From Candidatus Peribacteria bacterium (GTDB lineage: Bacteria > Patescibacteriota > Gracilibacteria > Peribacterales > Peribacteraceae), in contig CP082927.1 in the NCBI GenBank assembly GCA_023038255.1, forward strand, positions 820,146-884,145: a stretch of DNA of 64,000 bases, in the 5' to 3' direction. Shown here in pieces: positions 16,178 to 25,002 of the stretch. How positions within the stretch are numbered: position 1 is the stretch's first letter; the number at the start of each line of letters is the position of its first letter. Below the pieces are notes generated by a model. That model saw only the letters and a program-made list of their open reading frames with translations. It was not told the origin of the DNA and searched no databases. The position numbers and the translations under genes are program-made.

Positions 16178-17281
16178 GACCACCCCCGCCGTCACATCAA
16201 ACACCGTCGCCCCCTCCGCATTCGGCGGCACACGGGTAGAGGTCATCAGGACCTGATAGCCCCTGAATGCATCGAGCAATGTCCCCTGATGCCTGTCATC
16301 CAGTTCGGAGAAGGCATCATCCAGAAGGATGACCGGCTTTTCGCCACGCTGTAATTCCAGGTATGACACTTCCAGGAGGAGCAATGCCAGCACGGCAACG
16401 CGCTCCTGACCGCGGGACGCAAAGCTCGGAATGGCGCGACCATCACGGTACACCTGCCAGTCTTCGCGGTGCGGGCCGGTACCGGTGGACTGGAGAATAA
16501 TGTCGCGCTGCCTGGTTGATTCCAGAATGCTGATCATTTCCGCTTTCAGTGTCTCAAGATCGCGCGCAGAGGTTTTTCGTTCGTAGCGGATATCCGCGGA
16601 ATTCCATGCTTCCCCCAGTGCGCGGATTTGTTCGAGCAATGTCAGATTCAATGTCTCGATCAGTTCCAGACGCATGAGGGTAATACTGGCTGCTTTTGCG
16701 GCGAGTTCCAGGTCCCAGATGGCAAGCACCTCAGAGGTGTCATTCCCGTTCGCAATGCGCTTTAGGAGAGCGTTCCGCTGCTGCAGGATTTTCTGGTAGG
16801 CGGAGAGATCTGAAAAATACTGCGACGAAACCTGACAGAGCAACTGATCCAGGAAGCGCCTTCGTTCGCCAGGCGTGCCACTGAAAAGCAGCAAGTCTTC
16901 CGGCATGAATGCAACGGTCGGCAGCGTTCCGACATACATCGAAAGCGGCGAGCGGACATCATTTAAGAAAAAGGCTTTGCGCTTGCGCGGTGTGAGCTCA
17001 CTCACGATTTCCATCGTCGTCTCCTCTCCTGCGTCGCTCCGAAGAACGCCTGAAATCCGGTAATGCCCCTTCTCCCACTGGACCATGTCTTGTTCATCTT
17101 TGCCCCGGCAGGATTTGGTGATGGACAAAAGCGATACCGCTTCCAGAATGTTCGTCTTTCCGGCACCGTTCTGTCCCACAAACAGCTGAATATCGGCGTC
17201 CGTCAGACTGATGACCTGGGACGTGTAGTTGCGGAACTGCTCGAGAATAAGACGGGTGATACGCACCGATTGATCATACAC
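16169..17281 (-). CDS. recF: DNA replication and repair protein RecF
   Basis: RecF is an SMC-like ATPase that helps load RecA at gaps. The 370-residue protein has Walker A GQNGAGKTNILEA, the QFRNY N-terminal motif, an ABC signature-like FASRGQERVAVLALLL and Walker B ILLDDAFSELDDRH with the D-loop. The N terminus could begin at 17281 or at the in-frame GTG giving VRITRLILEQF. The gene overlaps the Nudix gene upstream by 8 bp, so they form an operon. It is not beside dnaA/dnaN as in many bacteria. Confidence 0.93.
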   Translation of the reverse strand: MYDQSVRITRLILEQFRNYTSQVISLTDADIQLFVGQNGAGKTNILEAVSLLSITKSCRGKDEQDMVQWEKGHYRISGVLRSDAGEETTMEIVSELTPRKRKAFFLNDVRSPLSMYVGTLPTVAFMPEDLLLFSGTPGERRRFLDQLLCQVSSQYFSDLSAYQKILQQRNALLKRIANGNDTSEVLAIWDLELAAKAASITLMRLELIETLNLTLLEQIRALGEAWNSADIRYERKTSARDLETLKAEMISILESTRQRDIILQSTGTGPHREDWQVYRDGRAIPSFASRGQERVAVLALLLLEVSYLELQRGEKPVILLDDAFSELDDRHQGTLLDAFRGYQVLMTSTRVPPNAEGATVFDVTAGVVSE

Positions 17282-17729
17282 GAGCCAGTGCCTCTGCGAT
17301 GAGAGAAGTCACGAGTTCCAAGTACGCTTTGCGCTTGAGAAACTCTCCGACTGTATCGGTGGGAATCCACTTGAAATCATCCACTTCAACATTATCGACG
17401 GTGACTGTGGCATCCGGCGAACAGGTTCCGAAGACAAACTCGATCCGCTGTCCGCAGATATTGTCCGGCCGGAAGCGCCGGTAGGACGCGGGGAAATCGT
17501 ATTTATACACAAGATCGCTCTTTCCAAGGACTGTGACATCGGTAATCCCTGCTTCTTCCCTGAGTTCGCGCACCGCACATTGCTCCGCTGTTTCGCCTTT
17601 TTCCGCGCCACCCTGTGGCAACTGCCAGGCATCGCGCTTGCGCGGCTTATGCAAAAGCAGAAGTTCGTAGCCGTTTTGAGCGGGACGAAGCAGCAATAAA
17701 GATGCCGCCGCCCGGTACATATCATTCAT
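17274..17729 (-). CDS. Nudix hydrolase (RppH-like)
   Basis: The Nudix box G-x5-E-x7-REUxEExGU is complete, from GGAEKGE through RELREEAGI. It is preceded by DAWQLPQGG, typical of RNA pyrophosphohydrolase/Ap4A hydrolase subfamilies. The 151-residue protein could remove pyrophosphate from 5'-triphosphate RNA or act on dinucleoside polyphosphates; the substrate cannot be fixed from sequence. TATAGT lies 7 bp before the ATG, so the transcript is likely leaderless. It is the first gene of an operon with recF. Confidence 0.85.
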   Translation of the reverse strand: MNDMYRAAASLLLLRPAQNGYELLLLHKPRKRDAWQLPQGGAEKGETAEQCAVRELREEAGITDVTVLGKSDLVYKYDFPASYRRFRPDNICGQRIEFVFGTCSPDATVTVDNVEVDDFKWIPTDTVGEFLKRKAYLELVTSLIAEALARV

Positions 17730-17781
17730 GAAACGGACTATAGCGAAAACATCGGCCTGATGTAACGACCGGGTGGGAAGA

Positions 17782-17976
17782 TTAGCTTGAGTGCTTCTCT
17801 TCTTTGAGTTTTACAGCAACACGGCGACGCAAAGGCGGGCAGTACTTTTTCATATCTGCAACATGCTCTTTCCAGGACTTTCCAGCTTTATCCTGCTTAT
17901 GAAAGCGCATCGTCCCCAAACGGATTCCCGTTTCGGTACAGAAGACGCCGAAGACAACTCTTTTACCTCTTGGCAT
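17782..17976 (-). CDS. rpmG: Ribosomal protein bL33 (divergent)
   Basis: The 64-residue basic protein begins MPRGKRVVFGVFCTETG and ends with MKKYCPPLRRRVAVKLKEEK. This corresponds to the bL33 C-terminal KKYCP.CR.HT..KE.K. Only one cysteine of each potential zinc pair is kept, so it would be a zinc-free type. The longer frame from 18000 adds a poorly conserved N terminus; the ATG at 17976 lies 9 bp after a TATACT box. Moderate certainty because of small size. Confidence 0.65.
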   Translation of the reverse strand: MPRGKRVVFGVFCTETGIRLGTMRFHKQDKAGKSWKEHVADMKKYCPPLRRRVAVKLKEEKHSS

Positions 17977-18020
17977 AGCTGACGCAGTATACGGATACAA
18001 AAGCTCGACGCAAGCGAATT

Positions 18021-18938
18021 TTAGGCCTTCTGAAGGTATTGGAACGCACTATTGGCCGCAGTCGCCCCTTCGCCGGCAGCTGTGGTGAACTGGGCAAAAT
18101 GGTTGCTGCCGTCTGTAATGTCACCCGCACCGAAAATACCCGGAACCGTCGTATTCATCCCTTTATCAACCTTCAGGTACCCTTTCTCATCCACCTCACA
18201 CCCGAGACTTTTGGCCAAAGCCGTTGCAGGATCGGCACCGATTTCAATAAAGACACCGTCTACCGTAAGCGTATCGCTTCCTTCAAATGGCTTATCAAGC
18301 TTGATACCGCTTACTTTCTGATCCCCGAGAATCTCTACAACATTGCTCTCCAGCACAAACACCACGTTCTCTTTGCTCTTCACGCGCTCCACCCAATACG
18401 GCTCTGCACGGAAGTCTGCTTTGCGATGCACCAGATACACCTTTGCCGCTACCTGTGCCGCAATGGCTGCGCCTTCCACTGCACTGTCGCCTCCACCGAT
18501 CACTGCAACCGTTTTGTTGCGGTAGAAGAATGCATCACAGGTTGCACAGTACGTCACACCCTTACCGGACAAGCGGTCTTCTCCTTCGACGTGCAGATGG
18601 CGCTTGTTGGAGCCCATCGCAAAAATCAGCGTTTTGCCCTGCACCGTCGTGCCGTCATTCAGCTGCATGCTGAAGAGCGTTCCTTTCTCAATCGATTCCA
18701 CACGCGCATTGTGAATAGTCACCTCCTCAAAGCTCGCGGCATGCTTGTGAAACTTCTCCATCAGATCCGGACCGGTGATTTCAATATCACCCGGCCAGTT
18801 ACCGACTTCTGCAGCGGTAATGCCAAGACCACCTGCCACTTCCCCCACCAAAAAGGTTGTGAGTTTGTAACGTGCTGCATAAATGGCGGCTGTATAGCCG
18901 GCGCAGCCCTGTCCGATAATCAAAACGTCATAGATCAT
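18021..18938 (-). CDS. trxB: Thioredoxin reductase
   Basis: TrxB uses NADPH and FAD to reduce thioredoxin. The 305-residue protein shows IIGQGCAGYTAAIYAAR (FAD loop, with Q and C in place of the usual residues), the redox-active CATCDAFF, IGGGDSAVEGA (NADPH loop) and GIFGAGDITDG. The frame could be read from 18989, but that stretch is encoded by a heptamer array and lacks homology, so ATG 18938 is chosen. It lies downstream of gdhA on the same strand. Confidence 0.93.
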   Translation of the reverse strand: MIYDVLIIGQGCAGYTAAIYAARYKLTTFLVGEVAGGLGITAAEVGNWPGDIEITGPDLMEKFHKHAASFEEVTIHNARVESIEKGTLFSMQLNDGTTVQGKTLIFAMGSNKRHLHVEGEDRLSGKGVTYCATCDAFFYRNKTVAVIGGGDSAVEGAAIAAQVAAKVYLVHRKADFRAEPYWVERVKSKENVVFVLESNVVEILGDQKVSGIKLDKPFEGSDTLTVDGVFIEIGADPATALAKSLGCEVDEKGYLKVDKGMNTTVPGIFGAGDITDGSNHFAQFTTAAGEGATAANSAFQYLQKA

Positions 18939-18959
18939 AGGGGCACATCCTAGAAAGAA

Positions 18960-18980
18960 AACCTGCAACCTGCAACCTGT
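18960..18980 (+). repeat. Heptamer array AACCTGC between gdhA and trxB
   Basis: Three units (AACCTGC, AACCTGC, AACCTGT) lie between the two genes and touch the gdhA stop codon. Confidence 0.85.
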
Positions 18981-20257
18981 CACATCCACCCGCGCACTTT
19001 CATGGTCTCTACAATGCGTCCGAGTCCCACAAGAAATGCGGCCATGCGATAGCTTGGTGCACCTTTCAGTTTCTGTTCATGCACCGCACGAAACGCATTG
19101 AGCATGATGCGGTTCAGTTCGTCATCCACCTGCGTATCTGTCCACTGCTCCCCGCTTTTGCCCTGTGACCATTCGAAATAACTGACTGTGACGCCACCGG
19201 CATTCGCAAGCACATCAGGCACAACAATAATCCCCTTCTTTCCAAGAACAGCATCGGCCTCCGGCGTTGTGGGACCATTGGCAACTTCGATGATATACCG
19301 CGCCTGAATGCGATCGGCGTTCTCTTCGTTCAGAACATTGTCGAGTGCCGCTGGAATGAGAATATCGCAGGGCAATTCGAGTAGCGCTTCATTTGTCACA
19401 GTACGAACACCTTTTGCCTCATATGCAGTGACTGATCCTTTCTCCTCTTTCGTGAGATCGATCTCCGAAGGATCAAGGCCATCCTCACTGTAGATGCCGC
19501 CCTTGGAATCCGACACGCCGACAATCGCATAACCGGCCTTGTGCAGAAAATGCGCCATATGTCCGCCCGCATTTCCGAATCCCTGGATGATGACACGCTG
19601 ACCGTCGCTGTCCTGATTTTCTGCTTTCAGTAATTCTTCCAGTACGAAGAATGCGCCGCGGGCCGTTGCTTTGTCGCGGCCACGGGAACCGCCGAACGAG
19701 AGCGGCTTTCCGGTAATCATCGACGGTGCGTACAAACCGTTATTGATCTTTTCAAACTCATCACGCATCCACGCCATAATCTCCGGTGTTGTATTCACAT
19801 CCGGCGCCGGACAATCGATATCCGGACCGAGGTGCTCCCCAAACGCACGCACATACGCCCGCGCCACTGCCTGCAGTTCTTTTTTGCTGTACTCCTTTGG
19901 ATTAAACTGCACGCCACCCTTCGCGCCGCCAAACGGAATATCGACGACTGCGGTTTTAACAGCCATCAGTGCGGCAAGTGCCTTCACTTCTTCCTCATTC
20001 GCCTCCGGATGAAACCGGATGCCGCCTTTGTAGGGACCACGCGCATTGTTGTACTGCACACGGAATGCAGGAAGCTCAACGGTTGATCCGTCATCGCGCG
20101 TCACACTGATTTTTTTCTTGTGAATGTGCTGCGGCGTCTGGAAGAGCTTCTGCTCAGCATCCGTCAGCTGCAAAGCATCCATCGCGGATGTAAGCAGCAC
20201 GGTGAAGCGTTCGTAGGGGGTGGATGCTGGCATAACAAAGAAAAGAAGGGAAATCAT
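18980..20257 (-). CDS. gdhA: Glutamate dehydrogenase (Glu/Leu/Phe/Val family)
   Basis: The enzyme interconverts glutamate and 2-oxoglutarate plus ammonia. Residues PFGGAKGGVQFNPKEYS hold the catalytic lysine region, followed by DCPAPDVNT, GGSRGRDKATARG, the Rossmann loop IQGFGNAGGHMAHFL and DVLANAGGVTVSYFEW. The length of 425 matches hexameric enzymes. ATG 20257 lies 5 bp after TATAGT; ATG 20233 (MPASTPYERF) is an alternative. Coenzyme preference cannot be told. It would link amino acid use to carbon flow in a cell with little central metabolism visible here. Confidence 0.93.
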   Translation of the reverse strand: MISLLFFVMPASTPYERFTVLLTSAMDALQLTDAEQKLFQTPQHIHKKKISVTRDDGSTVELPAFRVQYNNARGPYKGGIRFHPEANEEEVKALAALMAVKTAVVDIPFGGAKGGVQFNPKEYSKKELQAVARAYVRAFGEHLGPDIDCPAPDVNTTPEIMAWMRDEFEKINNGLYAPSMITGKPLSFGGSRGRDKATARGAFFVLEELLKAENQDSDGQRVIIQGFGNAGGHMAHFLHKAGYAIVGVSDSKGGIYSEDGLDPSEIDLTKEEKGSVTAYEAKGVRTVTNEALLELPCDILIPAALDNVLNEENADRIQARYIIEVANGPTTPEADAVLGKKGIIVVPDVLANAGGVTVSYFEWSQGKSGEQWTDTQVDDELNRIMLNAFRAVHEQKLKGAPSYRMAAFLVGLGRIVETMKVRGWM

Positions 20258-20318
20258 CTGTCACTATACCCCTTCTGCACAGAAAAGAAGCGTTTTCCCC
20301 AAGAAATTGAGGAGAGAA

Positions 20319-20828
20319 TTATTCGGTTTTTTTGAGTACCTTTACCCACAAACCATGTGTCGGTTCACCAATCACGCCGCTATCGGTGACCACATCTGTC
20401 GGCAGTTCGACCTGCAGACTATGCATAGACCCCGGCTCAGCGGTACCGGAAAAATCAGCGTAGATTTCGATGGATCTGCTGTAGCAGAGTCCGGGCGCAT
20501 TCTTCGGATCAAACCAGAGCGTCACGGTGTAGTTTTCTGCGTTGATTGCTCTCTTGGTCGTAAGCTTTTTGCCCAGCACTTTTGCGTACACTCTGCGGAT
20601 ATTCGCAGGCGATGTCCCCTCATACAAAAGCGTCATGTTGCGAATGAGCGTGAAATCATGACACCCCTCACGGAGCGGATACGACAGCATCAATACTCCA
20701 CGCGCACCGGGCCTCACTCTCTTATCCGGCACAGGCGCATCTGCCGCACTCACACTTCCGGTTCCGATCAAGACACTCAGAAAAAATGATGTGAGACAGA
20801 GTGCAAAACGCATGCTGGAAGATGGCAT
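20319..20828 (-). CDS. Secreted protein of unknown function
   Basis: The 169-residue protein starts MPSSSMRFALCLTSFFLSVL and has a signal peptide ending near VSAADA. The mature part is beta-rich with two cysteines (REGCHDF and APGLCYS) that could form a disulfide. No family recognised. TAGAAT stands 7 bp before the ATG. It is divergent from the lipoprotein at 20874. Confidence 0.6.
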   Translation of the reverse strand: MPSSSMRFALCLTSFFLSVLIGTGSVSAADAPVPDKRVRPGARGVLMLSYPLREGCHDFTLIRNMTLLYEGTSPANIRRVYAKVLGKKLTTKRAINAENYTVTLWFDPKNAPGLCYSRSIEIYADFSGTAEPGSMHSLQVELPTDVVTDSGVIGEPTHGLWVKVLKKTE

Positions 20829-20873
20829 GACAATTATTCTACTCCTGAGATATCACTGATGTACACTTCGCTC

Positions 20874-21623
20874 ATGCGCCTCTCACTCCTTCTCATCTTC
20901 CCGATTGTCATCCTCTCTGCCTGCACCACGCAATCGCCTGATACTGGTGATGCATCACAGTCACACGCATCCTCGTCGATGCGCGCAGCCTCATCATCCA
21001 GCACTGCAGACGAACAACCGACAGAGCCGCCACCTTTGGACCAAACCAGTCACAGCGGGTCCTACACAAATGCTGCATACGGCTTCTCTCTCATGTACCC
21101 GACACATTTTGAACCTCTCCAGAAACCATATTGGCGCGTCTATCGGTACCACAACAGCCGCGTGGAGAATAATATTCTCAAAAATGATGAAGCAGACGCC
21201 CTGTTTGCACTGAGCGCTCGTGACCGGGAACTTCCGGGCGATCTGAAAACCACTGTCGCCGTGTATCCGCTGAAAGGATATAGCTACGTGAATATTTATG
21301 ATGATGAATATCTGTATAACGCAGACACAGGAACGTGGTCGAGAGTCATGGCACAGAACTCATTTGAACCAAAAAGTCGCAGCTATAATGGCATAACAAT
21401 GTACGAATTTACCTTCGGTGATGCGGGGTATTTCGAACGCACATTCGCAATACTGCAGCCGGAAAAAAACATCGTCGTTGAAATCAGTATCGGCGGCTGT
21501 CTGGGGTGCATCCCCGGCTCTGACGGTTTCGAAGGTCTCCCCCAGGAACAATACGATTCCATGCAAAAACATGCGGATACCGATACGGAGACCATTCTCC
21601 GGAGTTTCCGGTGGATGGATTGA
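20874..21623 (+). CDS. Lipoprotein, unknown function
   Basis: The signal peptide MRLSLLLIFPIVILSAC ends in a lipobox (ILSAC), followed by a Ser/Thr-rich linker. The soluble domain from about residue 60 starts with YGFSLMYPTHFEP, a motif common in lipoproteins that resemble PsbP/Mog1-like folds. Two nearby cysteines lie in GGCLGCIPGSDG. The ATG at 20874 is exactly 6 bp after TACACT, so the upstream ATG at 20859 is rejected. It would be anchored by Lgt at the outer face of the membrane. Confidence 0.7.
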   Translation: MRLSLLLIFPIVILSACTTQSPDTGDASQSHASSSMRAASSSSTADEQPTEPPPLDQTSHSGSYTNAAYGFSLMYPTHFEPLQKPYWRVYRYHNSRVENNILKNDEADALFALSARDRELPGDLKTTVAVYPLKGYSYVNIYDDEYLYNADTGTWSRVMAQNSFEPKSRSYNGITMYEFTFGDAGYFERTFAILQPEKNIVVEISIGGCLGCIPGSDGFEGLPQEQYDSMQKHADTDTETILRSFRWMD

Positions 21624-21662
21624 TGCAGGATGGGAATATCAGTAGTGTATGATCCTTCCCAT

Positions 21663-21748
21663 GCCATGGTGGCGGAACGGTATACGCGCACGACTCAAAA
21701 TCGTGTTCCCTTACGGGATTGAGGGTTCAAGTCCCTCCCATGGCACCA
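21663..21748 (+). tRNA. tRNA-Leu (CAA), CCA encoded
   Basis: Class II tRNA with a long variable arm. Acceptor GCCATGG/CCATGGC; anticodon stem CACGA/TCGTG around CTCAAAA; encoded CCA at 21746-21748. Confidence 0.95.
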
Positions 21749-21755
21749 CAGAATA

Positions 21756-22265
21756 TTACGCCTTAAAAACGGACGACCGCGTCCCGACAATCAATCCAAG
21801 AAGTGCGCCAAGTGGCATCAAAAGAATCATCACCAGAAGAAGAAAGAACAGTGAATCGGAAATGCCTTTTTCGAGAATGGCGTAAGAGGGGTTATGGGGG
21901 TCCACATACGCTTTCTTTTGCGAGCCTGTGGGATACTTTGTTCGCAAGAAAATCCATGCTTCATCCTCCGATAGTGCGGAATAGTAGCCGGGAGAAACAT
22001 TCAGACGACTTGAAACGTATTGCTTGGTATCCAACATGTATCGGAATTGAACATGCCCCTCGTAATCAAACATATTTCCGCGCTTGCGGTAATGTCTCAC
22101 AGCATGATCAGTGACAACGACATCAACTGCCGGCCACGAATAAGACCGGACCATTTTGCTGACGACGGGAAATGCAAAAAACGAGAGCGCTCCTGTCAGG
22201 AGGAACAGAGCTATGCAGGTCCACACATAGTGTGTACGAGATGGTCGGATGGAAGGATTTGCCAT
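21756..22265 (-). CDS. Membrane protein with DUF3592-like central domain
   Basis: The roughly 169-residue protein has one membrane segment near the N terminus (CIALFLLTGALSFFAF) and one near the C terminus (FFLLLVMILLMPLGALL). Between them an extracytoplasmic domain (WPAVDVVVTDHAVRHY, YEGHVQFRYMLDTKQYVSS) resembles DUF3592 proteins. Function is unknown. ATG 22265 (MANPSIRPSRTH) is preferred to 22313, which adds an unconserved stretch. It is divergent from murL. Confidence 0.6.
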   Translation of the reverse strand: MANPSIRPSRTHYVWTCIALFLLTGALSFFAFPVVSKMVRSYSWPAVDVVVTDHAVRHYRKRGNMFDYEGHVQFRYMLDTKQYVSSRLNVSPGYYSALSEDEAWIFLRTKYPTGSQKKAYVDPHNPSYAILEKGISDSLFFLLLVMILLMPLGALLGLIVGTRSSVFKA

Positions 22266-22333
22266 AAATACAGCTGTTTCGAGTATCTTCTGCTCATTAC
22301 GCACTGACTGCAACCATGTATACTACACACTCA

Positions 22334-23668
22334 ATGAACCAGTACAAAACCTTCATCTTCGACTCCTACGCCTTCGATAAGGCAAAGCGGACCATTTCAC
22401 TCGTCTATAAGCTGGATGATGCGGTCACCTTTACCGAAACCATCACTCTCCCCGCTGATCTGCACATACAGGATCATCCGGACCTGGATAGCGCACTGTT
22501 TGCGCTGCATCTGATGGGCGGCATCAGTTACTACAAAACCTGCCTCCCAAAAGCGATAGACATCCGGAGTGGAAGCTTAAGCGAGAAGCAGACAAGTTTC
22601 TGGAACGATGTGTACGAAAACGGCCTCGGAGAATTTTTCTACAGGAACGACATCGATTTCCGCGGACTGATTCATTTTCCATCAACAGGCAACAAGCCAA
22701 CCATCAACAAATCTGAATCAAAAAAAGATGGTAACAAGCGTGTATTAATCCCTATCGGCGGCGGCAAAGATTCCCTGGTCACAACCGAACTCCTGAAAAA
22801 AGGCGGCTCCGACTGCACGCTACTGCGGATCGGTCAGCATCAACTGATCGACACGATGGCAAACGAGGCGCAGCTTCCGCTTCTGAATGTAAAACGCGCA
22901 CTGGCGCCGGAGCTGTTCACGCTCAATGCAGACGGAGCGCTGAACGGGCATGTGCCAATTACCGGCTACATTCACTTCCTCTCTGTCATCATCGGGCTTT
23001 TGGGCGGGTACGGATATGTGGCCTTCAGCAACGAGGAAAGTGCGGAAGAAGGAAATGTCGAATTCCACGGGAAACAGATCAACCACCAGTGGAGCAAGAG
23101 CCTCGCGTTTGAGCAGATGTTCCAGGCATACGTTGCGGATTGTGTAACGAAGGATGTGACCTGCTTCAGCATGCTGCGCACACTCTCTGAACTGAAAATC
23201 GCCGAGCTTTTCTGTGAACACCGGCAGTACCTCCCGCTCGCCACCAGCTGCAACCGCAACTGGCAGATCCTCAGCAAAGACCCGAACCGTCCGCGCTGGT
23301 GCGGAGACTGTCCGAAGTGCGCCTTTGCGTTTGCGCTCTTTGCCGCATTCCTCCCGAAGAACGATCTCGAGGGAGTGTTTAACGGCAATCTTTTTGAGGA
23401 TGAATCCCTCCTCCCACTCTACCGTGAGCTGCTTGGCGTGACCGGTCACAAGCCGTTTGAATGTGTAGGAACACCGGAAGAAACAGCGGCGGCATTCGTG
23501 ATGGCGCATAATCGCGGAGAGTTGGAAGACACGGCAGCCATGAAGATGTTCCTGGATGACGTGATGCCGGAAATCATCGAGCCGGACGAAATCATCGGCG
23601 AAGCGATGCTTCAGCGTCCGAAGCATGCGATTCCTGACCAGTTCCTCCCGCTTCTGAAAAACCTATGA
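22334..23668 (+). CDS. murL: UDP-MurNAc-L-Ala-L-Glu epimerase MurL
   Basis: The protein of about 444 residues carries the PP-loop-like LIPIGGGKDSLVTTELL, the AFSNEESAEEGN region, INHQWSKSLAFEQMF, and the cysteine-bearing WCGDCPKCAFAFALFAAFLP. These are features of MurL, which in Xanthomonas epimerises the terminal L-Glu of UDP-MurNAc-L-Ala-L-Glu. The neighbour murD overlaps its stop by 4 bp (ATGA), matching the murL-murD2 pairing. ATG 22334 is preferred (MNQYKTFIFDSY); TATACT lies 9 bp before it. Confidence 0.85.
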   Translation: MNQYKTFIFDSYAFDKAKRTISLVYKLDDAVTFTETITLPADLHIQDHPDLDSALFALHLMGGISYYKTCLPKAIDIRSGSLSEKQTSFWNDVYENGLGEFFYRNDIDFRGLIHFPSTGNKPTINKSESKKDGNKRVLIPIGGGKDSLVTTELLKKGGSDCTLLRIGQHQLIDTMANEAQLPLLNVKRALAPELFTLNADGALNGHVPITGYIHFLSVIIGLLGGYGYVAFSNEESAEEGNVEFHGKQINHQWSKSLAFEQMFQAYVADCVTKDVTCFSMLRTLSELKIAELFCEHRQYLPLATSCNRNWQILSKDPNRPRWCGDCPKCAFAFALFAAFLPKNDLEGVFNGNLFEDESLLPLYRELLGVTGHKPFECVGTPEETAAAFVMAHNRGELEDTAAMKMFLDDVMPEIIEPDEIIGEAMLQRPKHAIPDQFLPLLKNL

Positions 23669-24975
23669 AGATCCAGGATCTCGCCGGCAAGAAAATCTGC
23701 ATCCTCGGCTTCGGGAAAGAAGGACAGGCCATGCTTGCAGCCATCCAGACACATGTGAAGAAATGCAAAATCACCGTCGCGGATGAAAACCCCGATGTAC
23801 TGAAGGAGCTCGCAGAGACAACGCCGTACTACCTGCAAAGCGGCGAAGAATGGCTGAAAGATCTAGAAAAGTTTGATGTCATCATCAAATCCCCAGGCAT
23901 CCCCCCTTCCAGTCTCCCCATAACCCATAACTCATTACCCATAACCTCATCGACCCAGATCTTCTTCGACACCATCGAAGGCTCTGGCGCAACGGTGATC
24001 GGTGTGACCGGCAGCAAAGGAAAAAGCACGACATCCAGCCTTCTCTACGCACTCCTTAAAACCGGCAAGAAGGAAGTGCATCTGATCGGAAACATCGGCG
24101 AACCTGCCATCAGCCATATTGATGACGCGAAGAACAGGACACTGTTTGTCATGGAAATGAGCAGCTACCAATTGATGGACCTCAAGACCTCACCACAGAT
24201 TGCCGTCATCACGAGCTTCTTCCCGGAACACCTGAATTATCATGGATCGATTGAGGCTTATATGGATGCCAAAAAACACATCACGCGTTTTCAGACAGAG
24301 AGTGACCTCGTATTTTTCTGTGCAACATCCGATGGAGCGACCGAGATCGCGAACGAAAGCCGTGGAACCAAAATCCCCTTTTCCATGAAAGATGCTCCCG
24401 TCAGCATCCCGGACACGCAGCTGATTGGAGATCATAATCTCAGTAACATTGCCGGAGCATTCATGGTTGCAACCAAGCTTGGCATTGAGGAAAAAGCGGC
24501 GATCGAGGTGATCAAAACTTTTAAAGGTCTCCCGCACCGTCTCCAGTCACTCGGCATTCACCATGGACAGGAATGGATTGATGACGCGATTTCCACCACA
24601 CCGGAATCAACCATCGCCGCGCTCGACGCGCTCGACAGCAGAGTGGAAATTCTCATTCTCGGCGGACAGGACAGAGGGAACGATTTCGGCGCACTCGGGG
24701 AGCGCATCAAAGCGTCATCCGTCAGCACAGTGATTCTTTTCCCCGGCAGCGGCCCGCGCATCAGACAGGCGATCATAGATGCGGGTGCAGCCGTGGAATT
24801 CTTCGATGCTGCGTCCATGGAAGACGCTGTGACCATCGCCAAGAAAGTGACAGGCGGCAGAACACCGCTCGGACACCCGATTGTCCTGCTTTCGACCGCA
24901 TCGCCAAGCTACGGCATGTTCAAAAACTTCGAGGAGAAAGGCAACATCTTTGCCCACTACGTGCAGATGGCATAA
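23665..24975 (+). CDS. murD: MurD-type ligase (probably MurD2, L-Glu adding)
   Basis: Mur ligase of 436 residues with N-terminal Rossmann ILGFGKEGQAM, P-loop GVTGSKGKSTTSSLLY, EMSSYQL, SFFPEHLNYHGS, GLPHRLQ and the DDAISTTPES segment, all typical of MurD. Translationally coupled to murL, it most likely adds L-Glu, the substrate order of the MurD2/MurL route, rather than D-Glu; this is inference from context. Residues around 82-97 (PPSSLPITHNSLPITSST) are encoded by a heptamer array at 23917-23944, an insertion between the first domain and the P-loop. Confidence 0.88.
   Translation: MKIQDLAGKKICILGFGKEGQAMLAAIQTHVKKCKITVADENPDVLKELAETTPYYLQSGEEWLKDLEKFDVIIKSPGIPPSSLPITHNSLPITSSTQIFFDTIEGSGATVIGVTGSKGKSTTSSLLYALLKTGKKEVHLIGNIGEPAISHIDDAKNRTLFVMEMSSYQLMDLKTSPQIAVITSFFPEHLNYHGSIEAYMDAKKHITRFQTESDLVFFCATSDGATEIANESRGTKIPFSMKDAPVSIPDTQLIGDHNLSNIAGAFMVATKLGIEEKAAIEVIKTFKGLPHRLQSLGIHHGQEWIDDAISTTPESTIAALDALDSRVEILILGGQDRGNDFGALGERIKASSVSTVILFPGSGPRIRQAIIDAGAAVEFFDAASMEDAVTIAKKVTGGRTPLGHPIVLLSTASPSYGMFKNFEEKGNIFAHYVQMA
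23917..23944 (+). repeat. Heptamer array CCCATAA inside murD
   Basis: Four units (CCCATAA, CCCATAA, CTCATTA, CCCATAA) are read in frame as part of SSLPITHNSLPIT in the MurD ligase. Confidence 0.9.
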
Positions 24976-25002
24976 AGAACGATTTTATGCTAAAATAAAC
25001 AG

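Noticed and set aside
18039-18953. Long + strand frame opposite trxB
   Set aside because: The thioredoxin reductase motifs lie on the minus strand; this is a shadow with unusual His/Cys composition.
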